A DNA stretch of 64,000 nt, taken from JAQBQH01 sp035607415 (GTDB taxonomy: Bacteria; Myxococcota_A; Polyangia; Palsa-1104). Position 1 is the stretch's first letter, and each line of letters starts with the position of its first letter. Below, piece after piece: positions 51,845 through 61,103 of the stretch. Below the pieces are notes generated by a model. The model did no database searches, was not told where the DNA came from, and was given only the letters and a program-made list of their open reading frames with translations. The DNA is taken from assembly GCA_035607415.1 (NCBI GenBank), contig DATNAQ010000088.1, forward strand, positions 14,104 to 78,103. Direction: 5' to 3'. A program made the translations under genes and the position numbers.

Positions 51845-53108
51845 TCGCGTCGGCGCTCGCGTCCACGCGATCGCGCCGCCACAAGAGCGCGCCGAGCACG
51901 CCCATCACCAACGGCCAGGGCAGCCAATTCGCCGTCACGTACCAGACGAGCGCGCGCGGCGTGTGCGCCTGGTTCTTGGCGTACATGTCGATGCTGAGGA
52001 GGTACACGACGAATCCGAGCACCACCGCCGTCGCCGCCATCCACGCGATGCGCCGGCGCCCCTCGACGCGCCACGCGGCCACGATCGCCACCGCCATGGG
52101 GAACAACAGCGTCACGTCGTAGTGCTCCCACACCACCGGGTTGAGCCACACCGACGCCGTCGACGCCAGCGCGAACGGCAGATCGATCGACTCGTCGACG
52201 GTGCCCGGCACCGACGTCGGCTTCCTGGCCAGCGCGCGCCGCGACAGCCACGCCATCGCCAGGATGATCGCGATCGCGATCGCCCACGACAACAGCGTCG
52301 CCGACGTCAGCGCCGGCCCGCGCGGCCCGCCCGGCCGCCACCAGAGGCGCAGAATGACCCCGTGCAGGCTCGCGTTCTTCAGGCTCGACAGCCACGCGTT
52401 CTGCGTCGAGCGCAGCATCGGCAGGTACTCGTACCAGCAGGCGAAGCCGAAGTGCCACGTGGCCAGCACGGCGAACCCGAGATACACCGCAGCCGCCGCG
52501 GCGACGCCGCGCCAGCGCCGGCCGAGCACGAGCAAGAGCAGCACCAGCCCGGCGTACAGCTTCATCGTGCAGGCCAGGCCGAGGAGGATCCCGCTCGCCA
52601 CGTCGTGATGGCGCCGCAGGCAGATCCACGCGAGCACATAGAGCAGCGCGATCGGCTCCGAGAGCTGCACCATCTGCACGTGATAGACCCACCACGACGT
52701 GTCCATCACCAGCGCGAAGCCGAGGAGCGCCGTCGCCAGCGGCTGCGGCAGGCGCAGCTCGCTCGCCACCAGCACGAGGTGCACGAGCAGCATGAGCACG
52801 AGCAGATGCCCGAAGATCTGCGACAGCTCGAAGATGTCGTAGCGCCAGAACGGCAGGTACCACATCGGCGTCGTCGGCGGATGGCCCATCACGCTGATGC
52901 CGGCCCACTTCAGGCCCGTCGCGCTGTAGGGATCGACGTGCGAGATCCACGCGCGCGCGCCGAGCCAGTTGATGACGCAGTCGCCGCGTCCATACTTGAG
53001 CGCGTCGACGAGCCGCGGGACGAACGCGCCGCGCAGGATGTAGACGCTCGCCACCACCGCCGCACAGGCGTACGCGAAGCCGATCCCGAACTTCGTGCGC
53101 GCAGACAT
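51813..53108 (-). CDS. GT87-like (DUF2029) polytopic mannosyltransferase-type protein
   Basis: The 431-aa protein has about 10 membrane helices. The first outer loop has GDCVINWLGARAWISHVDPYSATGL, the D-x-Y-x3-A feature of GT87/PimE-like GT-C enzymes that use polyprenyl-phosphate mannose, and HYDVTLLFPMAVAI near residue 330 in place of a conserved later loop. ATG at 53108 is chosen; an earlier ATG at 53198 would reach into the divergent gene. It stands alone between two plus-strand genes. Donor is likely polyprenyl-phosphate sugar from one of the GT2 synthases. Confidence 0.82.
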   Translation of the reverse strand: MSARTKFGIGFAYACAAVVASVYILRGAFVPRLVDALKYGRGDCVINWLGARAWISHVDPYSATGLKWAGISVMGHPPTTPMWYLPFWRYDIFELSQIFGHLLVLMLLVHLVLVASELRLPQPLATALLGFALVMDTSWWVYHVQMVQLSEPIALLYVLAWICLRRHHDVASGILLGLACTMKLYAGLVLLLLVLGRRWRGVAAAAAVYLGFAVLATWHFGFACWYEYLPMLRSTQNAWLSSLKNASLHGVILRLWWRPGGPRGPALTSATLLSWAIAIAIILAMAWLSRRALARKPTSVPGTVDESIDLPFALASTASVWLNPVVWEHYDVTLLFPMAVAIVAAWRVEGRRRIAWMAATAVVLGFVVYLLSIDMYAKNQAHTPRALVWYVTANWLPWPLVMGVLGALLWRRDRVDASADAISAGAGARPA

Positions 53109-53151
53109 GGCCGGCCCGCGAGGGTAGCGCAGCGTCGGCGCGCTTGCTAGA

Positions 53152-54627
53152 GTGCGGGCGGTGCTACGCGCCGGCGTCTTCGAGAAGCCGCGGATCATGG
53201 TCCACGTCGTCGCCTACAACGCCGAGGCGACGCTGGCGCAGACGCTCGATCGCATCCCGCGCGAGGTGCGCGCGCAGCTGACCGAGGTCTGCGTCTACGA
53301 CGACGCCTCGTCGGACAACACGGTCCTCGTCGGCGAGGGCTACAAGGCGACCGCGTCGGGCGACTGGCCGGTGCCGCTGACCATCATCAAGAACCCGCGC
53401 AACCACGGCTACGGCGGCAACCAGAAGCTCGGCTATCGCCACGCGATCGATCGCGGCTACGACGTCGTGGTGATGTTGCACGCCGACGGGCAGTACGCGC
53501 CCGAAGAGATGGCGCACCTCATCCAGCCCATCCTCGACGGGGAGGCCGACGCCGTCTTCGGCTCGCGCATGATGAACAAGCGCGACGCGCTCAAGGGCGG
53601 CATGCCGCTCTACAAGTGGCTCGGCAACCAGGTGCTCACGCGCTTCGAGAACGCGGCGCTCGGCATGAGCCTGTCGGAGTTCCACTCGGGCTATCGCGCC
53701 TACGCGGTGCGGACGCTGGCGCAGATCCCGTTCGAGGCCAACAGCGACGACTTCCACTTCGACACGCAGATCATCATCCAGCTCAAGGCGGGCGGGTATC
53801 GCATCAAGGAGGTGCCGATCCCGACCTACTACGGCAGCGAGATCTCCTACGTCAACGGCTTCAAGTACGCCAAGGACGTGGTCAAGAGCGTGATCGAGTT
53901 TCGCCGCCACGAGGCGGGGCTCGAGCATCGCGCCGAATACGCGCACTCGCCCTTGGCCAAGTACACCGCCAAGCATTCGCCGTTCTCCTCGCACCACCGC
54001 ATCATCGAGGCGGTGCGCCCCGGCTCGCGCGTGCTCGACGTCGGCTGCGCCGGCGGCTACATCGCGCGCGCGCTCGCCGAGCGCGGCTGCTTCGTGGTCG
54101 GCGTCGACGGGCGCGACGACGATGCGGCGCGCGAGGCGTGCGCGCGCTTCCACGTCGCCGATCTCGACGGCGGCTCGTGGGCGCCGCCCGAGGACGAGAT
54201 CGATCGCGGCTTCGACTACATCCTCTTCGGCGACGTCCTCGAGCACCTGCGCGACACGTCGATCCTGTCGCGCTGCAAGGCGTGGCTGGCGCCGGGCGGG
54301 CGCGTGGTCGCGTCGACGGGCAACGTGGCGCTGTGGTTCATGCGCCTGTCGCTCCTGCTCGGCCGCTTCCGCTACGCGCCGCGCGGCATCCTCGACGAGA
54401 CCCACGTGCGCCTCTACACGCGCGACAGCTTCCGCCGCCTGGTCGCCGGCGCGGGCTTGCGCATCGTCGACGAGGACGTCACCGTCATCCCGCTCGAGCA
54501 GTTGTTCGCGCGCGCCGATCAGGCGCGCATCGGCGGGCTCCTGGAGCAGGCGGAATACTCCGTCGCTCGACTGTGGCCCTCGCTCTTCGCCTACCAGGTC
54601 ATTTTGCAGGCGGAGGCGGGGGCGTAG
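53152..54627 (+). CDS. Fusion of GT2 glycosyltransferase and SAM methyltransferase
   Basis: The protein is up to 491 aa; GTG at 53152 or 53161 are both possible starts. Residues about 14-260 are a DPM1-like GT2 domain (VVAYNAEATLAQTLDRIP, YDDASSDNT, NPRNHGYGGNQKLGYRHA, LHADGQYAPEEMAHL, FHSGYRAYAV). Residues about 285-480 are a class I methyltransferase (VLDVGCAGGYIARALAERGCFVVGVDG, FGDVLEHLRDTS, LAPGGRVVASTGN). GT2 then methyltransferase is a common order in GT loci, unlike the reverse fusion at 11.4 kb. Its 3' end overlaps the DUF2304 gene by 29 bases. Confidence 0.87.
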   Translation: MRAVLRAGVFEKPRIMVHVVAYNAEATLAQTLDRIPREVRAQLTEVCVYDDASSDNTVLVGEGYKATASGDWPVPLTIIKNPRNHGYGGNQKLGYRHAIDRGYDVVVMLHADGQYAPEEMAHLIQPILDGEADAVFGSRMMNKRDALKGGMPLYKWLGNQVLTRFENAALGMSLSEFHSGYRAYAVRTLAQIPFEANSDDFHFDTQIIIQLKAGGYRIKEVPIPTYYGSEISYVNGFKYAKDVVKSVIEFRRHEAGLEHRAEYAHSPLAKYTAKHSPFSSHHRIIEAVRPGSRVLDVGCAGGYIARALAERGCFVVGVDGRDDDAAREACARFHVADLDGGSWAPPEDEIDRGFDYILFGDVLEHLRDTSILSRCKAWLAPGGRVVASTGNVALWFMRLSLLLGRFRYAPRGILDETHVRLYTRDSFRRLVAGAGLRIVDEDVTVIPLEQLFARADQARIGGLLEQAEYSVARLWPSLFAYQVILQAEAGA

Positions 54628-54982
54628 CCGGCGCGGGCGCGTCGAGGGCCGGCGTCACGCGCTCGGCGCGATCGATCGCCTGCGCGCGCACCAGGCGCGT
54701 GATGTCGCGCTCCACGTTCTGCAGGCGCGACAAGAGCCGGTACACCGAGTAGAGCAGCCCGCTGATGGCGAGGAAGGTGAGCGCGTTGAAGCCGCTCGAC
54801 ACGCCGATCCAGTGCGCGAAGCGATCGGTCACGTGCGGGATGAACACGACCACGCCGATGCCGCTGAAGATGAGGAACCACATCACGAACTCGACGGTGA
54901 GCGCGCCGCCGCGGCGATAACGCACCACCACGCGCCGGATGGCGACGAGCGTGAACAAGACCGCCAGCAGCTTGATGGCCAC
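54599..54982 (-). CDS. DUF2304 small membrane protein
   Basis: The 127-aa protein has three to four membrane helices (VAIKLLAVLFTLVAI, LTVEFVMWFLIFSGIGVVV, GVSSGFNALTFLAISGLLYSV in part) and a Pro/Ala-rich tail. This matches DUF2304, nearly always found after a DPM1-like GT2, where it may anchor the transferase or help move its product. It starts with GTG at 54982, overlapping the GT2 stop (TAGTG). The helical stretch LSRLQNVERDITRL after the last membrane segment could be a coiled coil. Confidence 0.85.
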   Translation of the reverse strand: MAIKLLAVLFTLVAIRRVVVRYRRGGALTVEFVMWFLIFSGIGVVVFIPHVTDRFAHWIGVSSGFNALTFLAISGLLYSVYRLLSRLQNVERDITRLVRAQAIDRAERVTPALDAPAPATPPPPPAK

Positions 54983-55704
54983 TAGTCCTCCATCAGGCGG
55001 TGCAGCACCAGCCGGATCAGAATGTTGAAGGCGTTGAGGTTGCGCTGCCCCTTGGCGAGCGAGTAGTCGCTGTAGATGGCGCTGATCGGCACTTCCGCGA
55101 AGCGCAGCCGGCAGCGGCGGATCTCCTTGATGAACTCCGAGGAGACCTCCATGCGGTCCATGCGAATCTCGACCTGCTCGATCGCGGTGCGCGAAAAACC
55201 GCGCAGCCCGCTCTGCGAGTCGGTGGTCCACATGCCGAAGATGACGTAAGTGAAGACGTTGAGGCCCCAGTTGCCGGCGATGCGGTACCAGGGCATGCCC
55301 TTGGGATCGAGGAGGCGGCTGCCGATGACGGCGTCGGCCTTGCCCTCGACGAGCGGGCGCAGCACCGTCTCGATGTCCTCGGGCGCGTGCTGCCCGTCGG
55401 CGTCGTAGGTGATGACGAAGTCGGCGCCGTGCCGGCGCGCGTAGGCCAGCCCGGTGCCGAGCGCGCCGCCGAGGCCGCGGTTGATGCCGTGGCGCAGGAG
55501 CACGACGCGCGGGTCACCGGTGCGCCGGACCTCGTCGGCGGTGCCGTCCGTCGAGCCGTCGTCGATCACGACGACGGTCACGTCGTCGACGCCCGCGATG
55601 CGCGCCGGCAGGTTGCGCAGCGTCGTTTGAATCACGCGCGCTTCGTTGAAGGCCGGGACGATCAGGTACAGCGACGGCACGAGCCAAGAATAACCCAATG
55701 GCAT
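54982..55704 (-). CDS. GT2 polyprenyl-phosphate sugar synthase (DPM1-like)
   Basis: The 240-aa protein contains LYLIVPAFNEARVIQTTL, VVVIDDGSTDGT, RHGINRGLGGALGTGLAYARRHG, FVITYDADGQHAPEDIETVL and TDSQSGLRGFSRTAIEQV, the standard soluble DPM1-like pattern. ATG at 55704 is taken; GTG at 55680 would give a start right at the domain. Partnered with the DUF2304 gene by a shared base, it makes lipid-linked sugar for a GT-C enzyme of the locus. Confidence 0.88.
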   Translation of the reverse strand: MPLGYSWLVPSLYLIVPAFNEARVIQTTLRNLPARIAGVDDVTVVVIDDGSTDGTADEVRRTGDPRVVLLRHGINRGLGGALGTGLAYARRHGADFVITYDADGQHAPEDIETVLRPLVEGKADAVIGSRLLDPKGMPWYRIAGNWGLNVFTYVIFGMWTTDSQSGLRGFSRTAIEQVEIRMDRMEVSSEFIKEIRRCRLRFAEVPISAIYSDYSLAKGQRNLNAFNILIRLVLHRLMED

Positions 55705-55735
55705 TCCCGCGCAACGACGTGTATATGAGGCGGCG

Positions 55736-56539
55736 ATGCAGTGGCCCACGTTGTCGGTGATCACACCGTCCTACAACCAGGCCGAGTTCATCGAGCGGAC
55801 CATCGCGTCGGTCCTTTCGCAGGATTATCCCCGCCTCGAGTACCTGGTGATGGACGGCGGCAGCCGCGACGGCACCGTCGCCATCCTCGAGCGCCACGCC
55901 GCCGCCGGCAAGCTGCGCTTCGTCTCGGAGAAGGACGGCGGCCAGAGCGCCGCGGTCAATGAAGGCTTTCGCCGCACCACGGGCGAGATCATCGGCTGGG
56001 TCAACTCCGACGATTTGTACGCGCCCAACGCGCTACGCACCGTCGGTGCCTACTTCGCCGAGCATCCCGAGGTCGAGTGGCTGTTCGGGCGCTGCCCGAT
56101 CATCGATCGCGACGATCGGCCGTTCAAGGCGGGGATCACCCGCTACAAAGAGTTCTGGCTGCGCCACTACGACTATCGCTGGCTCGTCGTCGAGAACTTC
56201 ATCAGCCAGCCGGCGGTGTTCTTCCGCCGCCGCCTGCTCGACCGCGTCGGCGTGCTCGAGACCGACTACCACCTGGCGATGGACTACCACCTGTGGCTGC
56301 GCATGGGCCGCGTGGCCCGGCCGGCGTTTCTCGACGAGGAGCTGGCGTGCTTCCGCAGCTCGGGCGACAACAAGATGTCGCTGCAGTGGCGCAAGAGCTT
56401 CCAGGAGGATCTGGAAGCGGCGCGCGCCATCGCCGGCGGCAGCCACCGCCTGTGGGTGGCGCTGCACCGCCTCAACGGCGTCAAGCTGTCGACGGCGTAT
56501 TGGCTGCTCGACCGCTTCGGCGCGCGCGCCCGTCAGTAG
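55736..56539 (+). CDS. GT2-family glycosyltransferase
   Basis: The 267-aa GT-A enzyme starts TLSVITPSYNQAEFIERTIASVLSQ in two pieces and contains YLVMDGGSRDGTV, SEKDGGQSAAVNEGF, the metal-binding WVNSDDLYAPNALR, and ISQPAVFFRRRLLDRVG with DYHLWLRMG. This is the WcaA-like inverting type that adds a sugar to a growing oligosaccharide in the cytoplasm. It is divergent from the GT2 gene at 55.7 kb (31-base gap) and convergent with the membrane gene at 56.5 kb (7-base overlap). Confidence 0.88.
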   Translation: MQWPTLSVITPSYNQAEFIERTIASVLSQDYPRLEYLVMDGGSRDGTVAILERHAAAGKLRFVSEKDGGQSAAVNEGFRRTTGEIIGWVNSDDLYAPNALRTVGAYFAEHPEVEWLFGRCPIIDRDDRPFKAGITRYKEFWLRHYDYRWLVVENFISQPAVFFRRRLLDRVGVLETDYHLAMDYHLWLRMGRVARPAFLDEELACFRSSGDNKMSLQWRKSFQEDLEAARAIAGGSHRLWVALHRLNGVKLSTAYWLLDRFGARARQ

Positions 56540-58254
56540 CAGGCGTGGCAGACCTCGAGCCGGTGCCACGGCTCCTGCACGTAGCTCTTGCACTGTTTCT
56601 CGGGGAGCACGTCGAAGCGCGGGAAGCGGTCGTGGTCCCAGAAGATGCAGTACCCCGTGTCGCGATGAAGCTTGGGGGCATGGAACCAGTCGCGATCGTA
56701 GATGCCGAAGAGCGCGTTGGTGAAGAGGAACATCGGGTACTGCTTCGATAGATAGCCGCCGAACGCCGCGTGCTCGTGCTTGAGCGTGTGATCGATCATG
56801 GCGACGGTGGCCGGCATCACCCACGGGAACGAGCGCACGTAGGGCCCGTCGAACACCTGCTCGCGGAAGCCCTCCTGCTTCGACGCGAACGCGCGCTCGA
56901 GCGTGACCACGGCGCCGGCGCCGAGCACGAGCGACAGCGCGCCCGCGATCAACGCCGGTGGGCGCGCGCGCGCCACCAGCGCCGCGGTCCAGAAGGTCGC
57001 GAGCACGACGAGCGCGCCGGCGAGCAGCACGACCGCGTGAAAGTCCCACTTCTGGAAGTAGTACTGCATCTTGTTCGGGACCTTGTCGATGACGTGGACG
57101 TAGAAGGCGCTGCCGAGGCCGAAGGCGATGGGGAAGCGGATCGCGCGTCCCAGCCCGCTGCCGGCGACGGTCTCGCGCGCGGGGCGAGCCAGTAGCGGCA
57201 CCGCGAGCGCGGCGATCGCCACGAGCATGCCGGCCCACGCCGTCATCACCTCGTGCGCCACGATCCAGCCCCACAGCCCGAACTCCTCGCGGATGAGCGT
57301 GTAGCAGCGCCAGGAGAGGAACGCGGCGGCGGCGGCGCCGAGGACGAAGAGCACGCGCACCGCGGTCCGCCAGCGCGTGCGGCCGAGCGCCTCGACGACG
57401 AGCAGCCCGCCGAAGGCGAGGAGCAGGTCACCGAGGTTGAGCGCGTACGTGTAGCGATAGAGCACGACGCCGGCGGCGAGCCCGAGGACGCGCAGCGTCG
57501 GCTGTCGGACGAGCGCGTCGATCATCCAGATCAGCATGAGCGGCACGACGCCGAACAGGTGCGGCCAGAAGCCGCCCATCGTCGGTGACAGCTCGACGGG
57601 CAAGACGAGCGCGTACTGCAGGTAGAACGCCGCCACGGTGGCGACGGCCACGCCCGACCACCAGGCGGCGCGCGCGGCGCGGAACGAATGCAAGAGCGCG
57701 AACGCGATGACGAGCGGCGCGATCGCCGTGACGATGCGGCCGAGCATGAAGCCGGCGTTGACCGCGATGAGCAGATGCTTCGAGCCGAGCCGGCGCGCGG
57801 CCTCCCACAGCGAATAGAGCGCGACGCAGCCCTGGTACACCTCGGGCATGCGGCGGAAGTCCATGTAGTTGGCGATGTGGTAGGCGCCGTCGACCGCCTC
57901 CATCTCGTCGGGCGTGCGATAGCTGGCGAGGCCGTGGAAGTGCCGGTTGTAGACGAGCGCGGCGGCGAAGACGGCGATGCCGGCGACGACCGCGCTGGTC
58001 ACGAGCTCGCGCGGCCACGACGACCCCGAGCGTGCGAGCACGCGCACGAACGGCGCCAGGAACGCGAGCGACACGAGCGCGCCCAGCGCGAAGGCGACGC
58101 CGAAGCCGGCGCCGGTCACGTAGCGGATGGGGCCGGCGAGCAGCGCCGGCGCGACGACGCCGAGGAGGAGCACGATCCGTGGCCAGCCCGCGCGCAGCCA
58201 CTCCGACGGCGGCAGCTCCCGCCGATCGATCGCCGCGAGCAGGCGCGCCAGCAT
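56533..58254 (-). CDS. Polytopic membrane protein, putative GT-C
   Basis: The 573-aa protein has about 11-13 membrane helices. The loop YRTPDEMEAVDGAYHIANYMDFRRMPEVYQ in part (about residues 111-140) has acidic residues in an outer loop, as GT-C enzymes do. The C-terminal soluble 100 residues (HEHAAFGGYLSKQYPMFLF, DRDWFHAPKLHRDTG) end in CHACY with a C-x2-C pair, unusual for this fold and possibly metal- or disulfide-linked. It follows the lipoprotein gene directly. Not one of the four-paralogue family. Confidence 0.72.
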   Translation of the reverse strand: MLARLLAAIDRRELPPSEWLRAGWPRIVLLLGVVAPALLAGPIRYVTGAGFGVAFALGALVSLAFLAPFVRVLARSGSSWPRELVTSAVVAGIAVFAAALVYNRHFHGLASYRTPDEMEAVDGAYHIANYMDFRRMPEVYQGCVALYSLWEAARRLGSKHLLIAVNAGFMLGRIVTAIAPLVIAFALLHSFRAARAAWWSGVAVATVAAFYLQYALVLPVELSPTMGGFWPHLFGVVPLMLIWMIDALVRQPTLRVLGLAAGVVLYRYTYALNLGDLLLAFGGLLVVEALGRTRWRTAVRVLFVLGAAAAAFLSWRCYTLIREEFGLWGWIVAHEVMTAWAGMLVAIAALAVPLLARPARETVAGSGLGRAIRFPIAFGLGSAFYVHVIDKVPNKMQYYFQKWDFHAVVLLAGALVVLATFWTAALVARARPPALIAGALSLVLGAGAVVTLERAFASKQEGFREQVFDGPYVRSFPWVMPATVAMIDHTLKHEHAAFGGYLSKQYPMFLFTNALFGIYDRDWFHAPKLHRDTGYCIFWDHDRFPRFDVLPEKQCKSYVQEPWHRLEVCHACY

Positions 58255-58875
58255 CTACAGGATCATACAGGTGCCGGCGCTAACCGCGCAGCGCTGCTGG
58301 ACGCAGACGCCGCTCGTGGCGGCGCCGCCGTCGGTGCCGCAGTCGCCGTCGCTGGTGCAGCTCTGTCCATCGCACGTGTACGGCCCGCCGCCGTTGCACT
58401 CATAGAACGGCCCGGGGCAGATCGACACGTTGCACGTGGCCGCGCTCGTCACGCAGCTGCGGCTCCCCGGATCGCACGCGTAGTCGATCGGGCAATCGGC
58501 GTCGCTCGAGCAGTGCGCCTGGCAATACTTCTGCGCCGTCGCCCCCGCGCACGGCAGCGTCGTGCAGATCTCACCCGCCTGGCACTCGAGCGCCGTCGAG
58601 CAGGTCGGAAGCCCGATGGCCACGCCGTGCTGAAGCCGCGCGCACCACAGCGACGCGCGCGGCGCCAGGCAGGCCCCGCCCGGTCCGCAGTCCGCGTCGA
58701 CGCGGCAGCCCTGGCCGCAGGTCGTGCAGAAGGGCAGGTCGCCCTCGAAGCCTCCCGAGATGTCGAACGTGAGCGGCGCCGCCATGTCGATCGGCGTCGT
58801 CACGTCGTCCGACCCGGCAGACAAGCAGCCGATCGTCAATGCGCTAGCGCACACCAGCAAGAATCGCCAAACCAC
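58255..58875 (-). CDS. Cys-rich lipoprotein
   Basis: The 206-aa protein has a short signal with a lipobox ending ALTIGC, predicting lipidation at Cys17. The mature part carries more than 20 cysteines in repeated units such as CRVDADCGPGGAC, CSSDADCPIDYAC and CTSDGDCGTDGG, a C-x(n)-D-x-DC pattern common in lipoproteins of Myxococcota. It is probably a disulfide-rich surface or periplasmic protein. Its stop directly abuts the start of the GT-C gene, so the two share a message. The ligand or partner is unknown. Confidence 0.82.
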   Translation of the reverse strand: MVWRFLLVCASALTIGCLSAGSDDVTTPIDMAAPLTFDISGGFEGDLPFCTTCGQGCRVDADCGPGGACLAPRASLWCARLQHGVAIGLPTCSTALECQAGEICTTLPCAGATAQKYCQAHCSSDADCPIDYACDPGSRSCVTSAATCNVSICPGPFYECNGGGPYTCDGQSCTSDGDCGTDGGAATSGVCVQQRCAVSAGTCMIL

Positions 58876-58904
58876 GGATCGAGAGTACTACGACGCGCGG
58901 CGCG

Positions 58905-61073
58905 CTACGAGGCCTTGATGTTCTGGAAGTCGATTCCGAGCTTCGACACCGTCGCCAGCCGCTTGCCGGTGCGCACCATCTCGACGTTGTCGACGAAGTC
59001 GACGGCGATGTTCATGTCCTCGCCGAGGAACTGGTGCAGGATGCCGAGCACCTCGGCGAGCGTCTCGTCGCTGAAGCGCTTGCCCTTGACCACCTTGAAG
59101 CTGATCGCGCCGCGATCGGTCTGCACGATCTGGAACTGCCGGATGGCGTGGTCGTAGTCCTTGAGCAGGTGCGCGAAGAACGTGCCCGGCACGTACTGCC
59201 CGCGCGAGCCGATGATGATCGACTGCACGCGCCCCTCGATCTTGCCGATGCGCGGCAGCCCGCGCCCGCAGCTGCACGTCTCGTTCGGATCGAGCGCCTC
59301 GGCCAGATCGCCGATGCGATAGCGGATGAACGGCAAACAATAGTTGTTGAGGTCGGTGATCACGACTTCGCCGATCTCGCCCGGCGCCGCCGGCCGCCCG
59401 TCCTTCAGGATCTCGACGATGTAGCCCTCGCCGACGACGTGATGCCCGACGTGCGCCTCGCACTCGTAGGCGATCCCGGAGAACTCGCGCGAGCCGTACT
59501 TGTCGAACACCTTGCAGCCGAACGACTCCTCGATCATCCGCCGCGATCCCTCGGGCAGCGTCTGCGCCGACGAGATGATCCCCTTGGGACGGATCTTGAG
59601 CGCGCCGTGCTCCTGCAGATACTTGGCGAGGAAGTTGAACGACTCGGCATACCCGTCGAGCAGCACCGGCTCGAACTCCTCGATGGCGCCGATGAACCGC
59701 TTCAGCGTCTCGTCGGACATCTCGTACGCCGGGATGAACTTGCGCCGCGACAGGAGCGCGTCGGCGAACTCGCGCGCCACCTGCGTCTTCGACATGCCGA
59801 GCGTCTGGTGCCACAAGCGCAGCTGCCGGTCGCCGAAGCGCCAGCCGGTCCACTCCATCGAGCGCAGCGTCGCCGCCCAGCGGAACTCGAGCTGCGCGCG
59901 ATCCACGAAGCAGACGAACGGCTCGCCCGTCGAGCCCGAAGTCGTGACCTTGAGGATCTCGGCCTTGTCGTGGTTGTCGCTCATGATCGAGAAGTAGAGG
60001 TGCTTGCGCACGTCGTCCTTGGTCAGGAACGGCAGCTTCTGCAGATCCTCGAGCGAGCGGATGTCGTCGGGCACGATGCCGAGCTCGCGCATGCGGTCGC
60101 GATAGAACGGCACGTGCTTGTAGGCGTGCAGCACCATCTTGCGCAGCTTGCCGAGCTGCAGCTCGCGCATCTTCTCCGGCGACAGCCACTGCGACTCGCG
60201 GAGGTCGGCGAGCTGCGTGCCCACCTCCTTGGTCATCATCCAGTGCGTGGCGCCGAACAGCGACAGGTAGCCGTTCCAGTACAACCGCCGCCACACCGGC
60301 TCCGGCGCGTCGCGCACCAGCGGCCGCTCGCGATCGAGGAACGTCCTCAGCGTCGACGGCGATTGCGGGCGAAAGCGATACTCGAAGAGCGCGCGCCCGA
60401 TGTCGACGAAGCTCTTGGCCACCGCCTTCACCTGCGCGTTGTCGAGGAAGGACTTTCCGGCGCGGCGGTTCTCGAAGAGCGTCTCGATCTGCTTGTACGT
60501 GTAGCCCTTGGCGTGCGCCGCCACCATGATGAACGACTGCCAGTAGTGGTAGCGCCCGCGATAGGAGAGCAGGTCCTCCATCACCTCGCGCGCGCACAAG
60601 ATGAACCCGGACTTGTTGTCCTTGAGATCCATCCCGAACGCGGCGTTGAGCATGGTGTTGAGCCCGCGCGAGTAGTAATAGCGCGGCCCCTTGTCGCGTC
60701 CGACGGGCGAGCGCCAGCCCTGCACGATGTCGACGTTCGACACCTCCATCTCGCGCCTGAGGCGCAGGATGTCCTCGGGCTGATACTGCAAGTCGGCGTC
60801 GAGGATGCAGACGAGCCGCCCGCGCGCCGCGGTCACGCCGGTCTTCCAGCCGGCGGCGATGCCGCGGTTCTGCGCGTGGCGCCGTCCGACGACGAACGGC
60901 TGCTCGCGCCCGGCCGCCTCGATGGCGGCCCAGGTTCCGTCGCTCGAGCCGTCGTCGACGAGGATGAGCTCGCCGTCGATGGCGCCGACTTTGAACACGT
61001 CACCGATGCGCGAGATCAGCTCGGGGACGTTGGCCTCTTCGTTCAGGCACGGGACGATGACCGACAACTCCAT
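58905..61073 (-). CDS. Fusion of GT2 glycosyltransferase and CapK/PaaK-like adenylate-forming enzyme
   Basis: The 722-aa protein has two halves. Residues 1-235 are a DPM1-like GT2 domain (SVIVPCLNEEANVPELI, VDDGSSDGT, HAQNRGIAAGWKTGV, ILDADLQYQPED with Asp92/Asp94, DNKSGFILCARE). Residues about 285-722 are a phenylacetate-CoA-ligase-like (CapK) domain: VLHAYKHVPFYRDRM, the phosphate loop VTTSGSTGEPF (376-386), KYGSREFSGIAYECE and a Cys pair (CSCG). CapK proteins occur in capsule loci and activate an acid through its adenylate. Here the GT part could make a lipid-linked sugar and the CapK part could attach an acid or amino acid. The pairing in one chain is unusual. Confidence 0.85.
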   Translation of the reverse strand: MELSVIVPCLNEEANVPELISRIGDVFKVGAIDGELILVDDGSSDGTWAAIEAAGREQPFVVGRRHAQNRGIAAGWKTGVTAARGRLVCILDADLQYQPEDILRLRREMEVSNVDIVQGWRSPVGRDKGPRYYYSRGLNTMLNAAFGMDLKDNKSGFILCAREVMEDLLSYRGRYHYWQSFIMVAAHAKGYTYKQIETLFENRRAGKSFLDNAQVKAVAKSFVDIGRALFEYRFRPQSPSTLRTFLDRERPLVRDAPEPVWRRLYWNGYLSLFGATHWMMTKEVGTQLADLRESQWLSPEKMRELQLGKLRKMVLHAYKHVPFYRDRMRELGIVPDDIRSLEDLQKLPFLTKDDVRKHLYFSIMSDNHDKAEILKVTTSGSTGEPFVCFVDRAQLEFRWAATLRSMEWTGWRFGDRQLRLWHQTLGMSKTQVAREFADALLSRRKFIPAYEMSDETLKRFIGAIEEFEPVLLDGYAESFNFLAKYLQEHGALKIRPKGIISSAQTLPEGSRRMIEESFGCKVFDKYGSREFSGIAYECEAHVGHHVVGEGYIVEILKDGRPAAPGEIGEVVITDLNNYCLPFIRYRIGDLAEALDPNETCSCGRGLPRIGKIEGRVQSIIIGSRGQYVPGTFFAHLLKDYDHAIRQFQIVQTDRGAISFKVVKGKRFSDETLAEVLGILHQFLGEDMNIAVDFVDNVEMVRTGKRLATVSKLGIDFQNIKAS

Positions 61074-61103
61074 GGCGGCCGCTAGGCTACCACGGGACAG
61101 GCG

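Noticed and set aside
58905..61073. Phenylacetate degradation gene (paaK)
   Set aside because: The domain is fused to a GT2 transferase in a glycan locus and no paa genes are near.
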